DNA from: Ruegeria lacuscaerulensis ITI-1157 | GTDB taxonomy: Bacteria; Pseudomonadota; Alphaproteobacteria; Rhodobacterales; Rhodobacteraceae | Direction: 5' to 3' | Assembly: GCA_000161775.1 (NCBI GenBank) | Contig: GG704596.1 | Coordinates: forward strand, 362,979-426,978 | Length of the DNA: 64,000 nucleotides | Made by a program: the position numbers and the translations under genes | In this document: one piece after another, positions 31,256 to 40,401 of the stretch | Layout of the letters: every line of letters starts with the position of its first letter | How positions within the stretch are numbered: position 1 is the stretch's first letter | The notes under the pieces: generated by a model | What the model saw: the letters and a program-made list of their open reading frames with translations, nothing else | Told to the model about the DNA's origin: nothing | Database searches by the model: none

Positions 31256-31710
31256 GCGATCTCCGTAGGTTCCCCCCAGCGATCCTTCAGGTGCTTGATG
31301 ATCTGATCGCGGGTCTGACGGTAGTGGTGTAGCTTTTCCTCGCGCGTTTCGCCCAGTCCGGTAGGGTCCATTATTGGCCAATAATCGACATCCAGGTGAA
31401 AAATCCGCGTCAGCTCCAGCGCCTTGCGCTGGCTGGCAGGCGACAGGGCCACGATCAGGTCGAACGATCCCAGATCGTCGCCCCAATCCTGCATCTCGTC
31501 GAACGACCGCGACCGGTGGCGTGACAGTTCCACGTCGATCTCCTGGCAGACGGCGATGCTGAACCCGTCGATTTCAAGGTCGTTGTGTACCCCGGCCGAC
31601 TGCACATATGTGCCCGTGCCGTAGAATTTCTTCATGATGCCTTCCGCCATGGGCGAGCGCACCGCGTTGTGGTCGCAGCAGAACAGGACCGAATGCGGCA
31701 GAGGCTTCAC
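31252..31710 (-). CDS. Low-molecular-weight protein tyrosine phosphatase
   Basis: A 152-aa LMW-PTP-fold protein. The P-loop CX5R is CDHNAVR (12-18) in VLFCCDHNAVRSPMAEG, and the general-acid Asp lies in the WPIMDPTGLG motif near residue 115. ArsC-type arsenate reductases share this fold, but the DP motif favours a phosphatase. It sits in the leftward operon UPF0262, phosphatase, NTF2-like, GNAT, and follows UPF0262 by 3 bp. This arrangement directly downstream of hisD is common in Rhodobacterales. Confidence 0.9.
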   Translation of the reverse strand: MKPLPHSVLFCCDHNAVRSPMAEGIMKKFYGTGTYVQSAGVHNDLEIDGFSIAVCQEIDVELSRHRSRSFDEMQDWGDDLGSFDLIVALSPASQRKALELTRIFHLDVDYWPIMDPTGLGETREEKLHHYRQTRDQIIKHLKDRWGEPTEIA

Positions 31711-31713
31711 CCG

Positions 31714-32199
31714 TCAGCCTCCGGAATGCAGCACGCAGATCAGCGTGAACAGGCGGCGGGCGGTATCGGTGTCGATCTCGGCCTTGCCCTCGAGCCGTTC
31801 CTGCAGAACCCGGCTGCCTTCGTTGTGGATACCGCGCCGGGCCATGTCGATGGTTTCGATCTGGCTGGGAGGCAGGGTCTTGACCGCATCGAAATAGCTT
31901 TCGCAGATCTGGAAGTAGTCCTTGACCACCTGCCGGAACGGGCCTAGCGACAGATGGAACTCGGCCGCTTTCTGGCTGTCTTCGGTGGTGACGTCGAACA
32001 CCAGCCGCTTGTCGCGGATCGACAGCTGCACGTGATAGGGGCCGTCGGGCACCAGCCGATCGTCGCGTTTGGGCAGGGCAAACGAGTTTTCCTCGAGCAG
32101 GTCATAGATCGCAACTTTGCGCTCCTGCTCGATCTCGGGCGTGGGCGGCGGCAGATTTCGATCGTCCAGTTCGATATGCGAAATGCGGGTCATGGTCAT
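31714..32199 (-). CDS. UPF0262 family protein
   Basis: A 161-aa protein of unknown function conserved in alphaproteobacteria. Family-like segments are RISHIELDDRNLPPPTPEIEQERKVAIYDLLEENSF, SLGPFRQVVKDYFQICESYFDAVK and the ending RRLFTLICVLHSGG. No membrane segment or catalytic motif. It is first in the leftward operon with the LMW phosphatase gene 3 bp downstream, suggesting a linked role. The recognition is by pattern memory of the family. Confidence 0.87.
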   Translation of the reverse strand: MTMTRISHIELDDRNLPPPTPEIEQERKVAIYDLLEENSFALPKRDDRLVPDGPYHVQLSIRDKRLVFDVTTEDSQKAAEFHLSLGPFRQVVKDYFQICESYFDAVKTLPPSQIETIDMARRGIHNEGSRVLQERLEGKAEIDTDTARRLFTLICVLHSGG

Positions 32200-32276
32200 C
32201 GACTTCCGTTCAGGTCAGGCCAGACCTAGCGCACCTATGCCCGCGGGACAACGCGGGAAACGGGCTGGACGCAAGG

Positions 32277-33074
32277 TCAGATGGGGTGCTCGTTGGGGTC
32301 GATCCCGTGCTTTCGCAGCAAGGTGTCAACAAGCGAACCGGGATTGATATCGCGGTCCTTGAATATCTTGCGGAACCACGAGCCGTAGAAATGGATCGAG
32401 GTTTTGTCACGCCAGTTCAAGAAATCCAGCTTTGAAAGGTCAGGGTCGTTCCAAAGCGCACGATGTCGCGGCGGTATGGCGTAGACTTCGGTGCGCTCGA
32501 CGGCCATTTGCCGTTCCGTCCCTTTGTAGACGAAATGATACAACATCGGCGGGCCCAGACTGAACAGTGGCAGGCTCCAATAGGTCGATCTGCCGAAGAT
32601 TTTCAGATAGGCGCGCTGCTGCTCTTCGGGCCACCAGGGTGGAACCAGATCACTGTTAAATGCAAAGTCGCACATTTCGGCCAAAGCGGGGCTGTCGCTG
32701 GGAAAGGCCAGCACTCCATTCATCATGCGCCGGGTCTTCCGGTTTCCGAGCGGAAACAGGTACCCTTGTTCAGTTTGAAACGGCCGCAGGGCATAAGCAT
32801 CCGCATCCACCCATATCTGATCGGTCTGTTGAAGAAGCTTCAGGCGGAACAGGTCCGCATGTACTGCGACCGACCGCGTGATCGGATCGCGATAGATTTC
32901 GGGCGCGTCGAATACCTCTCGCGCATCGCGGGCCTCGACATAGCCCGGAATGTCCTTCAGATCGCCATAGTGATAGACGATCGGCTTCTGATCCAAATCC
33001 GCAAAGGATTTCAGGCACAGATGCTCCAGAAAGCTGAAGCGCTCTCCGATCCAGAGGGTTGCGACACGTTCCAA
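32277..33074 (-). CDS. Glycosyltransferase-like protein with DXD motif
   Basis: A 265-aa protein resembling the short glycosyltransferases with a DXD sugar-binding site (GT32/capsular type). SVAVHADLFRLKLLQQTDQIWVDADAYALRPF contains the nucleotide-sugar metal motif DAD, and the opening ERVATLWIGERFSFLEHLCLKSF fits the Rossmann-like start. Acceptor and donor are unknown. It stands alone between UPF0262 and hisD, on the same strand but with gaps of about 77 and 128 bp. Confidence 0.8.
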   Translation of the reverse strand: MERVATLWIGERFSFLEHLCLKSFADLDQKPIVYHYGDLKDIPGYVEARDAREVFDAPEIYRDPITRSVAVHADLFRLKLLQQTDQIWVDADAYALRPFQTEQGYLFPLGNRKTRRMMNGVLAFPSDSPALAEMCDFAFNSDLVPPWWPEEQQRAYLKIFGRSTYWSLPLFSLGPPMLYHFVYKGTERQMAVERTEVYAIPPRHRALWNDPDLSKLDFLNWRDKTSIHFYGSWFRKIFKDRDINPGSLVDTLLRKHGIDPNEHPI

Positions 33075-33202
33075 ATTCGGCTCCGGGTTTGCCCTGCGAC
33101 GTCACCAGTTAAAACGCACGGGTCAGACGACCACCGCAAGTGGTTTTGCACGCGCCGCGGCAGTCCCAAGCCGGATGTGACCCCGCCGCCATGATGCCAA
33201 GG

Positions 33203-34504
33203 TCAACCGTTCAGCCGCTTGAGCCGCGCCCCCACCGATAGCCCGTGCGCCTCCAAGCTTTCCGACCGCGCCAGCTGCTCGGCCGCCGGACCGATGGCAC
33301 GCAGCGCCTCGGGGGTCATGCGGCTGAGCGTGGTGCGTTTGAGGAAATCCATCACGCTGAGCCCCGACGAAAACCGGGCCGAGCGCGCGGTGGGCAGCAC
33401 ATGGTTCGGGCCGCCGACATAGTCGCCGATGGCCTCGGGCGTATACTGGCCCAGGAAAATGGCGCCGGCATGGATCGTCTTGCGGCTCAGCGCCACCGGA
33501 TCGGCCACGCACAGTTCCAGGTGTTCCGGAGCGATGCGGTTCGACAGTGCGGCGGCTTCGTCCAGATCGCGCACAGTGATCACCGCACCATAGTCGCGCC
33601 AGCTGGCCCCGGCGATCGCGCGACGTTCGAGCGTCTCAAGCCGCTTGTCCACCGCCTCGGCCACGGCGCGGCCGAAACTGGCGTCATCGGTGATCAGGAT
33701 GGACTGGGCGCTTTCGTCGTGCTCGGCCTGGCTGAGCAGGTCCAGCGCGATCCAGTCAGGATCGTTGTCCTTGTCGGCAATCACCAGAATCTCGGACGGC
33801 CCGGCGATCATGTCGATGCCCACCTTGCCGAACACCCGCCGCTTGGCCGCCGCCACGAATGCGTTGCCCGGCCCGGTGATCTTGTCCACAGGCGCGATGG
33901 TTTCCGTGCCATAGGCCAGCGCCGCAATCGCCTGCGCGCCACCGATGCGATAGATCTCGTCGACGCCCGACAGTCGCGCGGCCAGCAGGACCAGCGGGTT
34001 GACTTGCCCATCGGGCGTGGGCACCGCGATGGCCAGCCGTTCGACACCGGCCACCTTGGCCGGAATGGCATTCATCAGCACCGAGGAGGGATAGGAAGCC
34101 AACCCGCCGGGAACGTAAAGCCCCGCAGCAGACACCGCCGACCAGCGCCACCCCAGCGTGGCGCCCGACTCGTCGGTCCATTCCTGGTCCTGCGGCATCT
34201 GCCGTTCGTGATAGGCGCGGATGCGCGCGGCGGCCAGTTCCAGCGCCGCGCGGTCATCGGCGCTGACGGTTGCGATGGCCTGCGTCACCTCGTCGGCGCT
34301 GAAGGCCAGCGTTTCGGGCGTCAGCTGCAAGCGGTCGAATTTCGCGGTCAGCTCGATCACCGCTGCATCCCCACGCGCGCGCACATCCGCGATGATCTGC
34401 GCCACCACGGCGTCGACATCGGGGCTGTCCTCACGCTTGGCGGAAAGAAGGGCCTGGAAACCAGTTTCGAAATCGGCGGATGTCGTGTCGAGGAAAACGG
34501 GCAT
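33203..34504 (-). CDS. hisD: Histidinol dehydrogenase
   Basis: A 433-aa enzyme for the last two oxidations of histidine synthesis (L-histidinol to L-histidine with 2 NAD+). Typical blocks: the YVPGGLASYPSSVLMNAIPAKVAGV nucleotide-binding stretch, GPGNAFVAAAKR, IAGPSEILVIAD, LSQAEHDESAQSILIT with zinc-ligand residues, and the catalytic Glu-His pair in IAPEHLELCV. The ATG at 34504 (MPVFLDTTS) is chosen over an extension to 34558. It is the last of the murA, DUF2948, GNAT, hisD gene series, all on the minus strand. Confidence 0.97.
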   Translation of the reverse strand: MPVFLDTTSADFETGFQALLSAKREDSPDVDAVVAQIIADVRARGDAAVIELTAKFDRLQLTPETLAFSADEVTQAIATVSADDRAALELAAARIRAYHERQMPQDQEWTDESGATLGWRWSAVSAAGLYVPGGLASYPSSVLMNAIPAKVAGVERLAIAVPTPDGQVNPLVLLAARLSGVDEIYRIGGAQAIAALAYGTETIAPVDKITGPGNAFVAAAKRRVFGKVGIDMIAGPSEILVIADKDNDPDWIALDLLSQAEHDESAQSILITDDASFGRAVAEAVDKRLETLERRAIAGASWRDYGAVITVRDLDEAAALSNRIAPEHLELCVADPVALSRKTIHAGAIFLGQYTPEAIGDYVGGPNHVLPTARSARFSSGLSVMDFLKRTTLSRMTPEALRAIGPAAEQLARSESLEAHGLSVGARLKRLNG

Positions 34505-34561
34505 TGCGTACTCCGGGGCGTTTGAACGGGTCTTATCGCCCGCCGGGGCGGGCCTCAACCC

Positions 34562-35083
34562 TCAGCCCGAGGGGTGCAGCATTTTGCGCAGGGGAAATTG
34601 GGGAATGCCGTTCCAGTCCGCGGGCTGCCCCGCCGCGACCCAACCGTTCCGGCGATAGAAGCCCAGCGCGGTCTTGGTTGACATCAAATGAACCGTGGCG
34701 GCCCCGGACAGGGTCAGTTCGGCCTCGAGCCGGGACAGCAACGCGGCACCGACCCCCCGCCCCGCATGCCCGGGATCGACATAGAGCAGCGAAATCTCGG
34801 CCGGGGCGCGTACCCCACCAACGGCCGCCACCTGCCCGTTCCGCGCGGCCAGCCAAATCGGCGCGCCTGACGTGGTCCAGCCGTGAACGGCCTGCGGACA
34901 TTTGTTGGCGGTCCATGCCGCGATCTTGTCAGGGTCGTTGCCATGATCGGCAACGCACAGCTGGGTGATCGCGCGGGTCAGAACGCGGCTCAGGCCGAAC
35001 ACGTCGAACACGGTGGCCCTGCGAATTTCAATACCTTCCGGCGCGCCCGAAAAAGCCTGGGATATCCCGCGCTTGTTCCTCAC
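34562..35083 (-). CDS. GNAT family N-acetyltransferase between DUF2948 and hisD
   Basis: A 173-aa acetyltransferase. The acetyl-CoA motif is in LLYVDPGHAGRGVGAALLSRLEAEL, and the C-terminus TVHLMSTKTALGFYRRNGWVAAG carries the usual FYRRxGW signature. Substrate unknown. The first codon abuts the DUF2948 stop (35084), consistent with one operon from murA to hisD. Confidence 0.88.
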   Translation of the reverse strand: MRNKRGISQAFSGAPEGIEIRRATVFDVFGLSRVLTRAITQLCVADHGNDPDKIAAWTANKCPQAVHGWTTSGAPIWLAARNGQVAAVGGVRAPAEISLLYVDPGHAGRGVGAALLSRLEAELTLSGAATVHLMSTKTALGFYRRNGWVAAGQPADWNGIPQFPLRKMLHPSG

Positions 35084-35560
35084 CTAGACCGGGTGGCTGG
35101 GCGCATGCCCCGAAGGCGCGCGGTAGGGGCGGGTGACGTCCCTGAGCGTGGCCTCGAGCGCCTCGACCGTCAGACGAATCGCGCCATCACCCGCCAGGCT
35201 CAGCAGCACCTCGCCCGCGCCGTCCTCGGCCGGGTGGAACGCGATATCCAGCAGCGACAGGATCAGGTCCTTGTCGGACCGGTCGATGCCCTGGCTGGCC
35301 ACCGACAGGACCGAATCGAACACCAGCACCGACTGCACCCGCTCGTAGGGGCGGTTGCGGCGCTCGGCGGCTTCCTTGTCCTCCCACCGGAACCGGTTGA
35401 GCAGCAGGGCAAAGCGGCGGCGGGCCGGTTGCCAGGTCATCTCGCTGGCCGGAAAGACCGCATCCTGCGTCAGGGCGGCGATCACCCGCAGGTCGTCGGC
35501 ATCCAGCGCGCCCAGGTTCAGCGGCGCCTCGCGCCCGTCTTCGAATGTTGCGTCTGCCAT
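35084..35560 (-). CDS. DUF2948 family protein
   Basis: A 158-aa protein conserved in Rhodobacterales between murA and hisD. It starts [43 protein letters not shown] and includes FALLLNRFRWEDKEAAERR and YERVQSVLVFDSVLSVASQGIDRSDKDLILSLLDI. Function unknown. Its start overlaps the murA stop by one base, so it is co-translated with murA. Confidence 0.9.
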   Translation of the reverse strand: MADATFEDGREAPLNLGALDADDLRVIAALTQDAVFPASEMTWQPARRRFALLLNRFRWEDKEAAERRNRPYERVQSVLVFDSVLSVASQGIDRSDKDLILSLLDIAFHPAEDGAGEVLLSLAGDGAIRLTVEALEATLRDVTRPYRAPSGHAPSHPV

Positions 35561-36825
35561 CAGCCCTTGATCCGTTCGATTTTGGCGCCCACGCCTTCCA
35601 GCTTGCGGACCACATGCTCATATCCGCGGTCCAGATGATAGACCCGGCTGACGGTTGTTTCGCCCTCGGCCGCCAGACCGGCCAGGATCAGCGAAACCGA
35701 GGCGCGCAGATCGGTGGCCATCACCGGCGCGCCTTTCAGGCGCTCGACCCCGGTCACCGTCGCGGTGCCGCCATGCACCTCGATCTGCGCGCCCATGCGC
35801 ACCAGTTCGGGGGCGTGCATGAAGCGGTTTTCGAAAATCCGCTCCTCCAGCACCGAAACCCCATCAGCCGTGCACATCAGCGCCATCATCTGCGCCTGCA
35901 GGTCGGTGGGAAAGCCGGGGAACGGCTCGGTCACCACGTCGACCGCGCGCACCCGACCGTTCCTGCGCGAGACCTTCAGGCCCGCTTCCGTTTCCTCGAC
36001 ATCGACGCCGGCGGCAGTCAGCTTTTCCACGAAGGATTCGACCAGCGACAGGCGGCCGCCCAGCAGTTCGACCTCGCCGCCACAGATGGCGGGTGCCAGC
36101 ATGTAGGTGCCCAGTTCGATTCGGTCGGTCACCACCTGGTGCGTGGCCCCGTGCAGCCGGTCGACACCCTGGATCTCGATGGTCGAGGTCCCCTCGCCCT
36201 GAATCTGCGCGCCCATCTTGCGCAGGCATTGCACCAGATCGACGATCTCGGGCTCGCGCGCGGCGTTTTTCAGAACCGTCGTGCCCTTGGCCAGCGTCGC
36301 GGCCATGACGATGTTTTCGGTGGCCCCCACCGAGGCAAAGCGCATCTCATGCACTGCGCCCTTCAGCCCGCCCGGCGCCTTGGCATGCAGGTATCCGTCC
36401 TTCAACTCGATCTCGGCGCCCAGGGCTTCCAGCCCCTCGATATGCAGGTCCATGGGGCGCGCGCCGATGGCGCAGCCGCCCGGCAGCGACACCACCGCCT
36501 GACCGAATCGCGCCAAGAGCGGCCCCAGAACAAGGTTCGAAGCACGCATCTTGCGCACGATCTCGTAATCCGCCGTGTGACTGGTCAGGTCATGGCTGGA
36601 CATCGCCAGAACCTGCCCGTCCTGCAGGGCCGACACCTCGGCCCCCAGCGACTGCAGCAGCGCGGTCATGGTCTTGATGTCGCTCAGACGCGGTGCGTTG
36701 GTCAGCGTGAGCGGTTCTTCGCTCAACAGCGTGGCCGGCATCAACGTCAGGCAGGCATTCTTGGCCCCCGCGATCGGAATTTGGCCGTGAAGCGGCCCGT
36801 TGCCCGTTACCAGAATCGAATCCAT
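35560..36825 (-). CDS. murA: UDP-N-acetylglucosamine 1-carboxyvinyltransferase
   Basis: A 421-aa MurA, the first committed enzyme of peptidoglycan synthesis (enolpyruvyl transfer from phosphoenolpyruvate to UDP-GlcNAc). Two EPSP-synthase-like domains are seen: the opening [24 protein letters not shown], the catalytic Cys in [19 protein letters not shown] near residue 117, and the closing [23 protein letters not shown]. Catalytic Lys is in GAKNA. Full length and intact. It heads the leftward series with DUF2948 overlapping its stop; a 51-aa gene lies 6 bp upstream. Confidence 0.97.
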   Translation of the reverse strand: MDSILVTGNGPLHGQIPIAGAKNACLTLMPATLLSEEPLTLTNAPRLSDIKTMTALLQSLGAEVSALQDGQVLAMSSHDLTSHTADYEIVRKMRASNLVLGPLLARFGQAVVSLPGGCAIGARPMDLHIEGLEALGAEIELKDGYLHAKAPGGLKGAVHEMRFASVGATENIVMAATLAKGTTVLKNAAREPEIVDLVQCLRKMGAQIQGEGTSTIEIQGVDRLHGATHQVVTDRIELGTYMLAPAICGGEVELLGGRLSLVESFVEKLTAAGVDVEETEAGLKVSRRNGRVRAVDVVTEPFPGFPTDLQAQMMALMCTADGVSVLEERIFENRFMHAPELVRMGAQIEVHGGTATVTGVERLKGAPVMATDLRASVSLILAGLAAEGETTVSRVYHLDRGYEHVVRKLEGVGAKIERIKG

Positions 36826-36831
36826 CTGCTC

Positions 36832-36987
36832 TCAGTCCTTGTGCTGTCCCGTCCGGTCATCCTGTGCGCTGCGCGCCTTGGCCTGCGCCTTGCGCCGCGC
36901 CAGGTTGGCCTTGAGGGCCGCCTTGAGCCGATCTTCGCGCGTGGAGCCGGATTGCCCGTGTTTTTTGGGTGATTTTTTCTCTGCCAT
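36832..36987 (-). CDS. 51-aa basic protein upstream of murA
   Basis: A short Lys/Arg/Ala-rich protein (MAEKKSPKKHGQSGSTREDRLKAALKANLARRKAQAKARSAQD...). Both start and stop are clean, the stop is 6 bp before the murA ATG, and a similar small basic gene upstream of murA is, as I recall, frequent in Rhodobacterales. Its function is unknown; the composition suggests nucleic-acid or ribosome association. I find it plausible from position and composition, not from a search. Confidence 0.65.
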   Translation of the reverse strand: MAEKKSPKKHGQSGSTREDRLKAALKANLARRKAQAKARSAQDDRTGQHKD

Positions 36988-37070
36988 GATCTTTCTCTAC
37001 AGGAGGCGAAAAAAACCGTCCAGAGACCCTTGCGCCCCGTTTCGTTTGAGTCTAATCACCCGCCCACAGC

Positions 37071-37145
<75 letters not shown>

Positions 37146-37428
37146 TCCCCTTCCGATATCGTCATTGCGCACCGGCATCAAAAAAAGGTTATGGCGGGTA
37201 CGTGTCCCGGCTCTGGCTTGGCGCATGGTCACGGTTGACCTGGCGGAAACCCACACATCCGACACCTTGTGGCGCCACTTATGCCCATATTGCAATTCAT
37301 AGCGAGGCAACTCTGCCGTTTTTTGTTCGAAGGTGTTTTTTTAACGAGGGGGTAATTCGGCCGGGCCAGGGGCGAGACCGGAACGGGGCCTAAAGGCTGT
37401 CGTATCCGTGTCTCCCCCGCCGATTCTC

Positions 37429-37674
37429 TCAACCGCCCCGCAGGCGTTGCATCAGGTACACTTCAGCCCCTTCGGGGATGGGCTCGCTCAGCCCTGCCGC
37501 GATGATCCGGCCGTTCACCGCGACCGACACGCCCGCGTCGATCGGCGCCTGCAATTGCGGATGAAGGCGCACCAGTTCGCGCAGCAGCTCGCCGGTTGTC
37601 GCAGCCTGAACCTGCACCACTTCCTGACCCCCGGTCAGCGACCGGAGGCCGGACCAGAGATGGACCTCAACCAT
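37429..37674 (-). CDS. MoaD/ThiS-like ubiquitin-fold sulfur carrier
   Basis: An 81-aa beta-grasp protein (MVEVHLWSGLRSLTGGQEVVQVQAATTGELLRELVRLHPQL...IPEGAEVYLMQRLRGG) that ends in the diglycine GG used for adenylation and thiocarboxylate formation by MoaD and ThiS. Here it is the last gene of a coxMSL-type operon and overlaps the large subunit stop by 8 bp, so it probably serves maturation of the molybdenum cofactor of that hydroxylase, or its sulfuration. The start is the ATG at 37674; the longer frame upstream is antisense-like. Confidence 0.85.
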   Translation of the reverse strand: MVEVHLWSGLRSLTGGQEVVQVQAATTGELLRELVRLHPQLQAPIDAGVSVAVNGRIIAAGLSEPIPEGAEVYLMQRLRGG

Positions 37675-39922
37675 TGCCCTTGAGCGCGGCCAGAATGCGC
37701 GGCGGCGACATCGGCAGTTGCCGCATCCGCACGCCCGCCGCGTTCGAAACCGCATTCGCGATGGCCGCCAGCGGTGGCACGATGCCGGTTTCGCCCACGC
37801 CACGCACGCCGAACGGGTGGCCCGGGTTGGGCACCTCGACGATCACCGTGTCGATCATTGGCAGGTCACTGGCCACCGGAATGCGATAGTCGAGAAACAC
37901 CGGATTCTGCAGCCGGCCATCCTCGCCATAGATGTATTCCTCGTTCAGCGCCCAGCCGATGCCTTGGGCCGCGCCGCCTTGGAACTGGCCCTCGACATAG
38001 GCGGGGTGGATCGCCTTGCCCGCGTCCTGGATGACCGTGTAGCGGGTGATCGAGGTCTTGCCGGTTTCGGGATCGACCTCGGCATCGACGATATGGGTGC
38101 CGAAGGACACGCCCGCGCCTTCCGGCGTCGCCTCGAAATGGCCCGAGATCGGGCCGCCGGTGCGCCCCATGTCGGCGGTGATCTCGGCCAGCGGCAGCGG
38201 GTCGAAATCGCCCGCGTTGGGGCCGGACGGCACCGCGCAACCGTTTTCCCATTTCACCGCATCCACCGGGATGCCCCATTTGGCCGCCGCGCGTTCGCAC
38301 AGTTTCTCGACCGCGTGCTGCGCCGCCTTGATCGTGGCCAGACCGCTGGCATAGGTCACGCGCGAGCCGTGGCTGACGTCGTTGTAGCCCAGCGTGGCGG
38401 TGTCGGCGATGGTCACGCGGATGTTCTCGTAGGGGATGCCCAGCACCTCGGCCGCCATCAGCGCCATCGACGCGCGCGAGCCGCCGATATCGGGCGTGCC
38501 GACCATCAGCTGCGCCGAGCCGTCCTCGGACAGGGCCAGCGACACCGAGGTCTCGCCCCCGTGGTTGAACCAGAACCCGCAGGCGACGCCCCGCCCCTGC
38601 CCCGGCTTCAGCGGCGCGGAATAATGCGGGTGGGCCTTGGCGGCCTCGAGCGTCTCGACCAGGCCGATCCGGTCATAGGTGGGGCCATAGCTGGCCTTGG
38701 TGCCCTCGCGCACGGCGTTCTTCAGGCGCACCTCGACCGGGTCGAGACCCAGTTTCTTGCACAGCTCGTCAATGACGGACTCCACCGCAAACGCCCCCAT
38801 CGGCGCGCCCGGCGCGCGATAGGCGGCCTGTTTCGGGCGGTTGGACATGACGTCATAGCCCACCTGCCGCACATTGGTCAGGTTGTAGGGCGCAAAGGCG
38901 CACATCGCGGTCATATCGCCCGGCGCACCCGGAAACGCACCGCCCTGCAGGCGGAACACGCCTTGGGCGGCAGTGATGGTGCCGTCCTTCTTCATGCCGA
39001 TCTTGACGTCCATCGAGGCCGAGGCCGTCGGCCCCGTGGCCCGCAGAACCTCGGACCGGGACATCACGATCTTGACCGGACGGTTGGCCTTGCGCGACAG
39101 CGCCAGCGCCACCGGTTCGATGAACACGGTGGTCTTGCCGCCGAACCCCCCGCCGATTTCCGATGCGGTCACGCGCAGCTGCGCGGTTTCGATCCCCAGC
39201 AATGCCGCGCAGGTCTTCTGCACGATCCAGTGGCCCTGAGTGCAGCACCACAGCTCGCCCTTGCCGTCAGCGCCCAGCGAGGCAAGGCAGGCGTGCGGCT
39301 CGATATAGCCCTGGTGCGTGGCCTCGGTGACGAAGTGATCCTCGATCACCAGATCGGCCTCGGCAAAGCCGGCCTCGACATCGCCGTGACCGCTTTCGTG
39401 ATAGCGCACCACGTTGGGGTGCATCCCCTCGGGCACCGAATAATCGGCCGCGCCCTCGCGGATCACCGGCGCGTCGGGCGCCATCGCCTTGTCCACATCG
39501 GTGACATGGGGCAGCACCTCGTATTCAACCTCGATCAGCTTGAGCGCATCCCGCGCCGCCAGCGCCGAACTGGCCGCAACCGCCGCGACCGCGTGCCCGT
39601 CATAAAGCGCCTTTTCCCCGGCCATGACGTTTTCCAGAACGTTCCAGAACTCGCCCTCGAGCCCTGGCTTGAACGGGACATCGGCAAAATCGGCGCGGGT
39701 GACCACGGCTTTCACGTCCCGATGCGCCTCGGCCTTCGAGGTGTCGATCCGGACGATCCGCGCATGGGCGTGGGGCGAGCGCAGGATGGCGCCGAACAGC
39801 ATGCCCGGCGCGGTCACGTCGGCCCCGAACCGGGCGCGGCCGGTGACCTTGTCCAACCCGTCGGGACGGTTCGGGCGGGTGCCCACAAAGGTGAAATGCG
39901 ACTTGCGATCGTCGAGTGCCAT
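37667..39922 (-). CDS. Xanthine dehydrogenase family molybdopterin-binding large subunit (CoxL-like)
   Basis: A 751-aa molybdenum hydroxylase large subunit. It has the GGGFGGKT molybdopterin contact, the QAAYRAPGAPMGAFAVES segment, GGSRASMALMAAEVLG and the conserved catalytic Glu in FGVRGVGETGIVPP near the C-terminus. Such enzymes oxidise purines, aldehydes, aromatic or N-heterocyclic compounds, or CO with water as oxygen source. The CO-dehydrogenase active-site loop is not evident, so it is a general hydroxylase. It overlaps the iron-sulfur subunit by 1 bp. Confidence 0.93.
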   Translation of the reverse strand: MALDDRKSHFTFVGTRPNRPDGLDKVTGRARFGADVTAPGMLFGAILRSPHAHARIVRIDTSKAEAHRDVKAVVTRADFADVPFKPGLEGEFWNVLENVMAGEKALYDGHAVAAVAASSALAARDALKLIEVEYEVLPHVTDVDKAMAPDAPVIREGAADYSVPEGMHPNVVRYHESGHGDVEAGFAEADLVIEDHFVTEATHQGYIEPHACLASLGADGKGELWCCTQGHWIVQKTCAALLGIETAQLRVTASEIGGGFGGKTTVFIEPVALALSRKANRPVKIVMSRSEVLRATGPTASASMDVKIGMKKDGTITAAQGVFRLQGGAFPGAPGDMTAMCAFAPYNLTNVRQVGYDVMSNRPKQAAYRAPGAPMGAFAVESVIDELCKKLGLDPVEVRLKNAVREGTKASYGPTYDRIGLVETLEAAKAHPHYSAPLKPGQGRGVACGFWFNHGGETSVSLALSEDGSAQLMVGTPDIGGSRASMALMAAEVLGIPYENIRVTIADTATLGYNDVSHGSRVTYASGLATIKAAQHAVEKLCERAAAKWGIPVDAVKWENGCAVPSGPNAGDFDPLPLAEITADMGRTGGPISGHFEATPEGAGVSFGTHIVDAEVDPETGKTSITRYTVIQDAGKAIHPAYVEGQFQGGAAQGIGWALNEEYIYGEDGRLQNPVFLDYRIPVASDLPMIDTVIVEVPNPGHPFGVRGVGETGIVPPLAAIANAVSNAAGVRMRQLPMSPPRILAALKGNG

Positions 39923-40401
39923 TACGAAGCCTCCCGCAGCTCGGCGGCCGTGTCCAGAACGGCGCGGATGATCTTGTCATAACCCGTGCAGCGGCACAGG
40001 TTCCCGGCCAGCCAATAGCGGGCCTCTTCCTCGGTCGGGTCGGGGTTCTTTTCCAGCAGCGCCTTGGCGGCAACCAGAACGCCCGGCGTACAGACCCCGC
40101 ATTGCAGCGCGGCATGTTCGATGAACTTGCGCTGCAGCGGGTGCAGGGTTTCGCCCTGGGCCATGCCTTCGATGGTTTCGATCTGCTTGCCCTCGGCCTC
40201 GACCCCCAGCACCAGGCAGGAACAGACCAGCCGCCCGTCCAGCGTGACCGAGCAGGCCCCGCAATCGCCGGTGCCGCAGCCCTCCTTGGCGCCGGTCAGG
40301 TTCAGCTTGTCGCGCAGACAGTCCAGCAGGGTTTCACGCGCGTCGCACAGGTATTCGACCGTGTCGCCGTTGACGGTGGTGGTGACGTGATGCTTGGTCA
40401 T
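39922..40401 (-). CDS. (2Fe-2S)-binding small subunit of the molybdenum hydroxylase (CoxS-like)
   Basis: A 159-aa protein with two [2Fe-2S] clusters: a plant-type ferredoxin motif in EGCGTGDCGACSVTLDG and a helical C-terminal cluster in QCGVCTPGVLVAA and LCRCTGYDKI. It passes electrons from the Mo centre to the FAD subunit. It overlaps the FAD subunit start (40398-40401) and abuts the large subunit, fixing the order M, S, L. Confidence 0.95.
   Translation of the reverse strand: MTKHHVTTTVNGDTVEYLCDARETLLDCLRDKLNLTGAKEGCGTGDCGACSVTLDGRLVCSCLVLGVEAEGKQIETIEGMAQGETLHPLQRKFIEHAALQCGVCTPGVLVAAKALLEKNPDPTEEEARYWLAGNLCRCTGYDKIIRAVLDTAAELREAS

Noticed and set aside
37718-39982. A 754-codon open frame antisense to the molybdenum hydroxylase large subunit
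   Set aside because: High GC content keeps the antisense frame open. The residues are Arg/His/Gly-rich without family motifs, whereas the minus strand encodes a clear CoxL-type protein.
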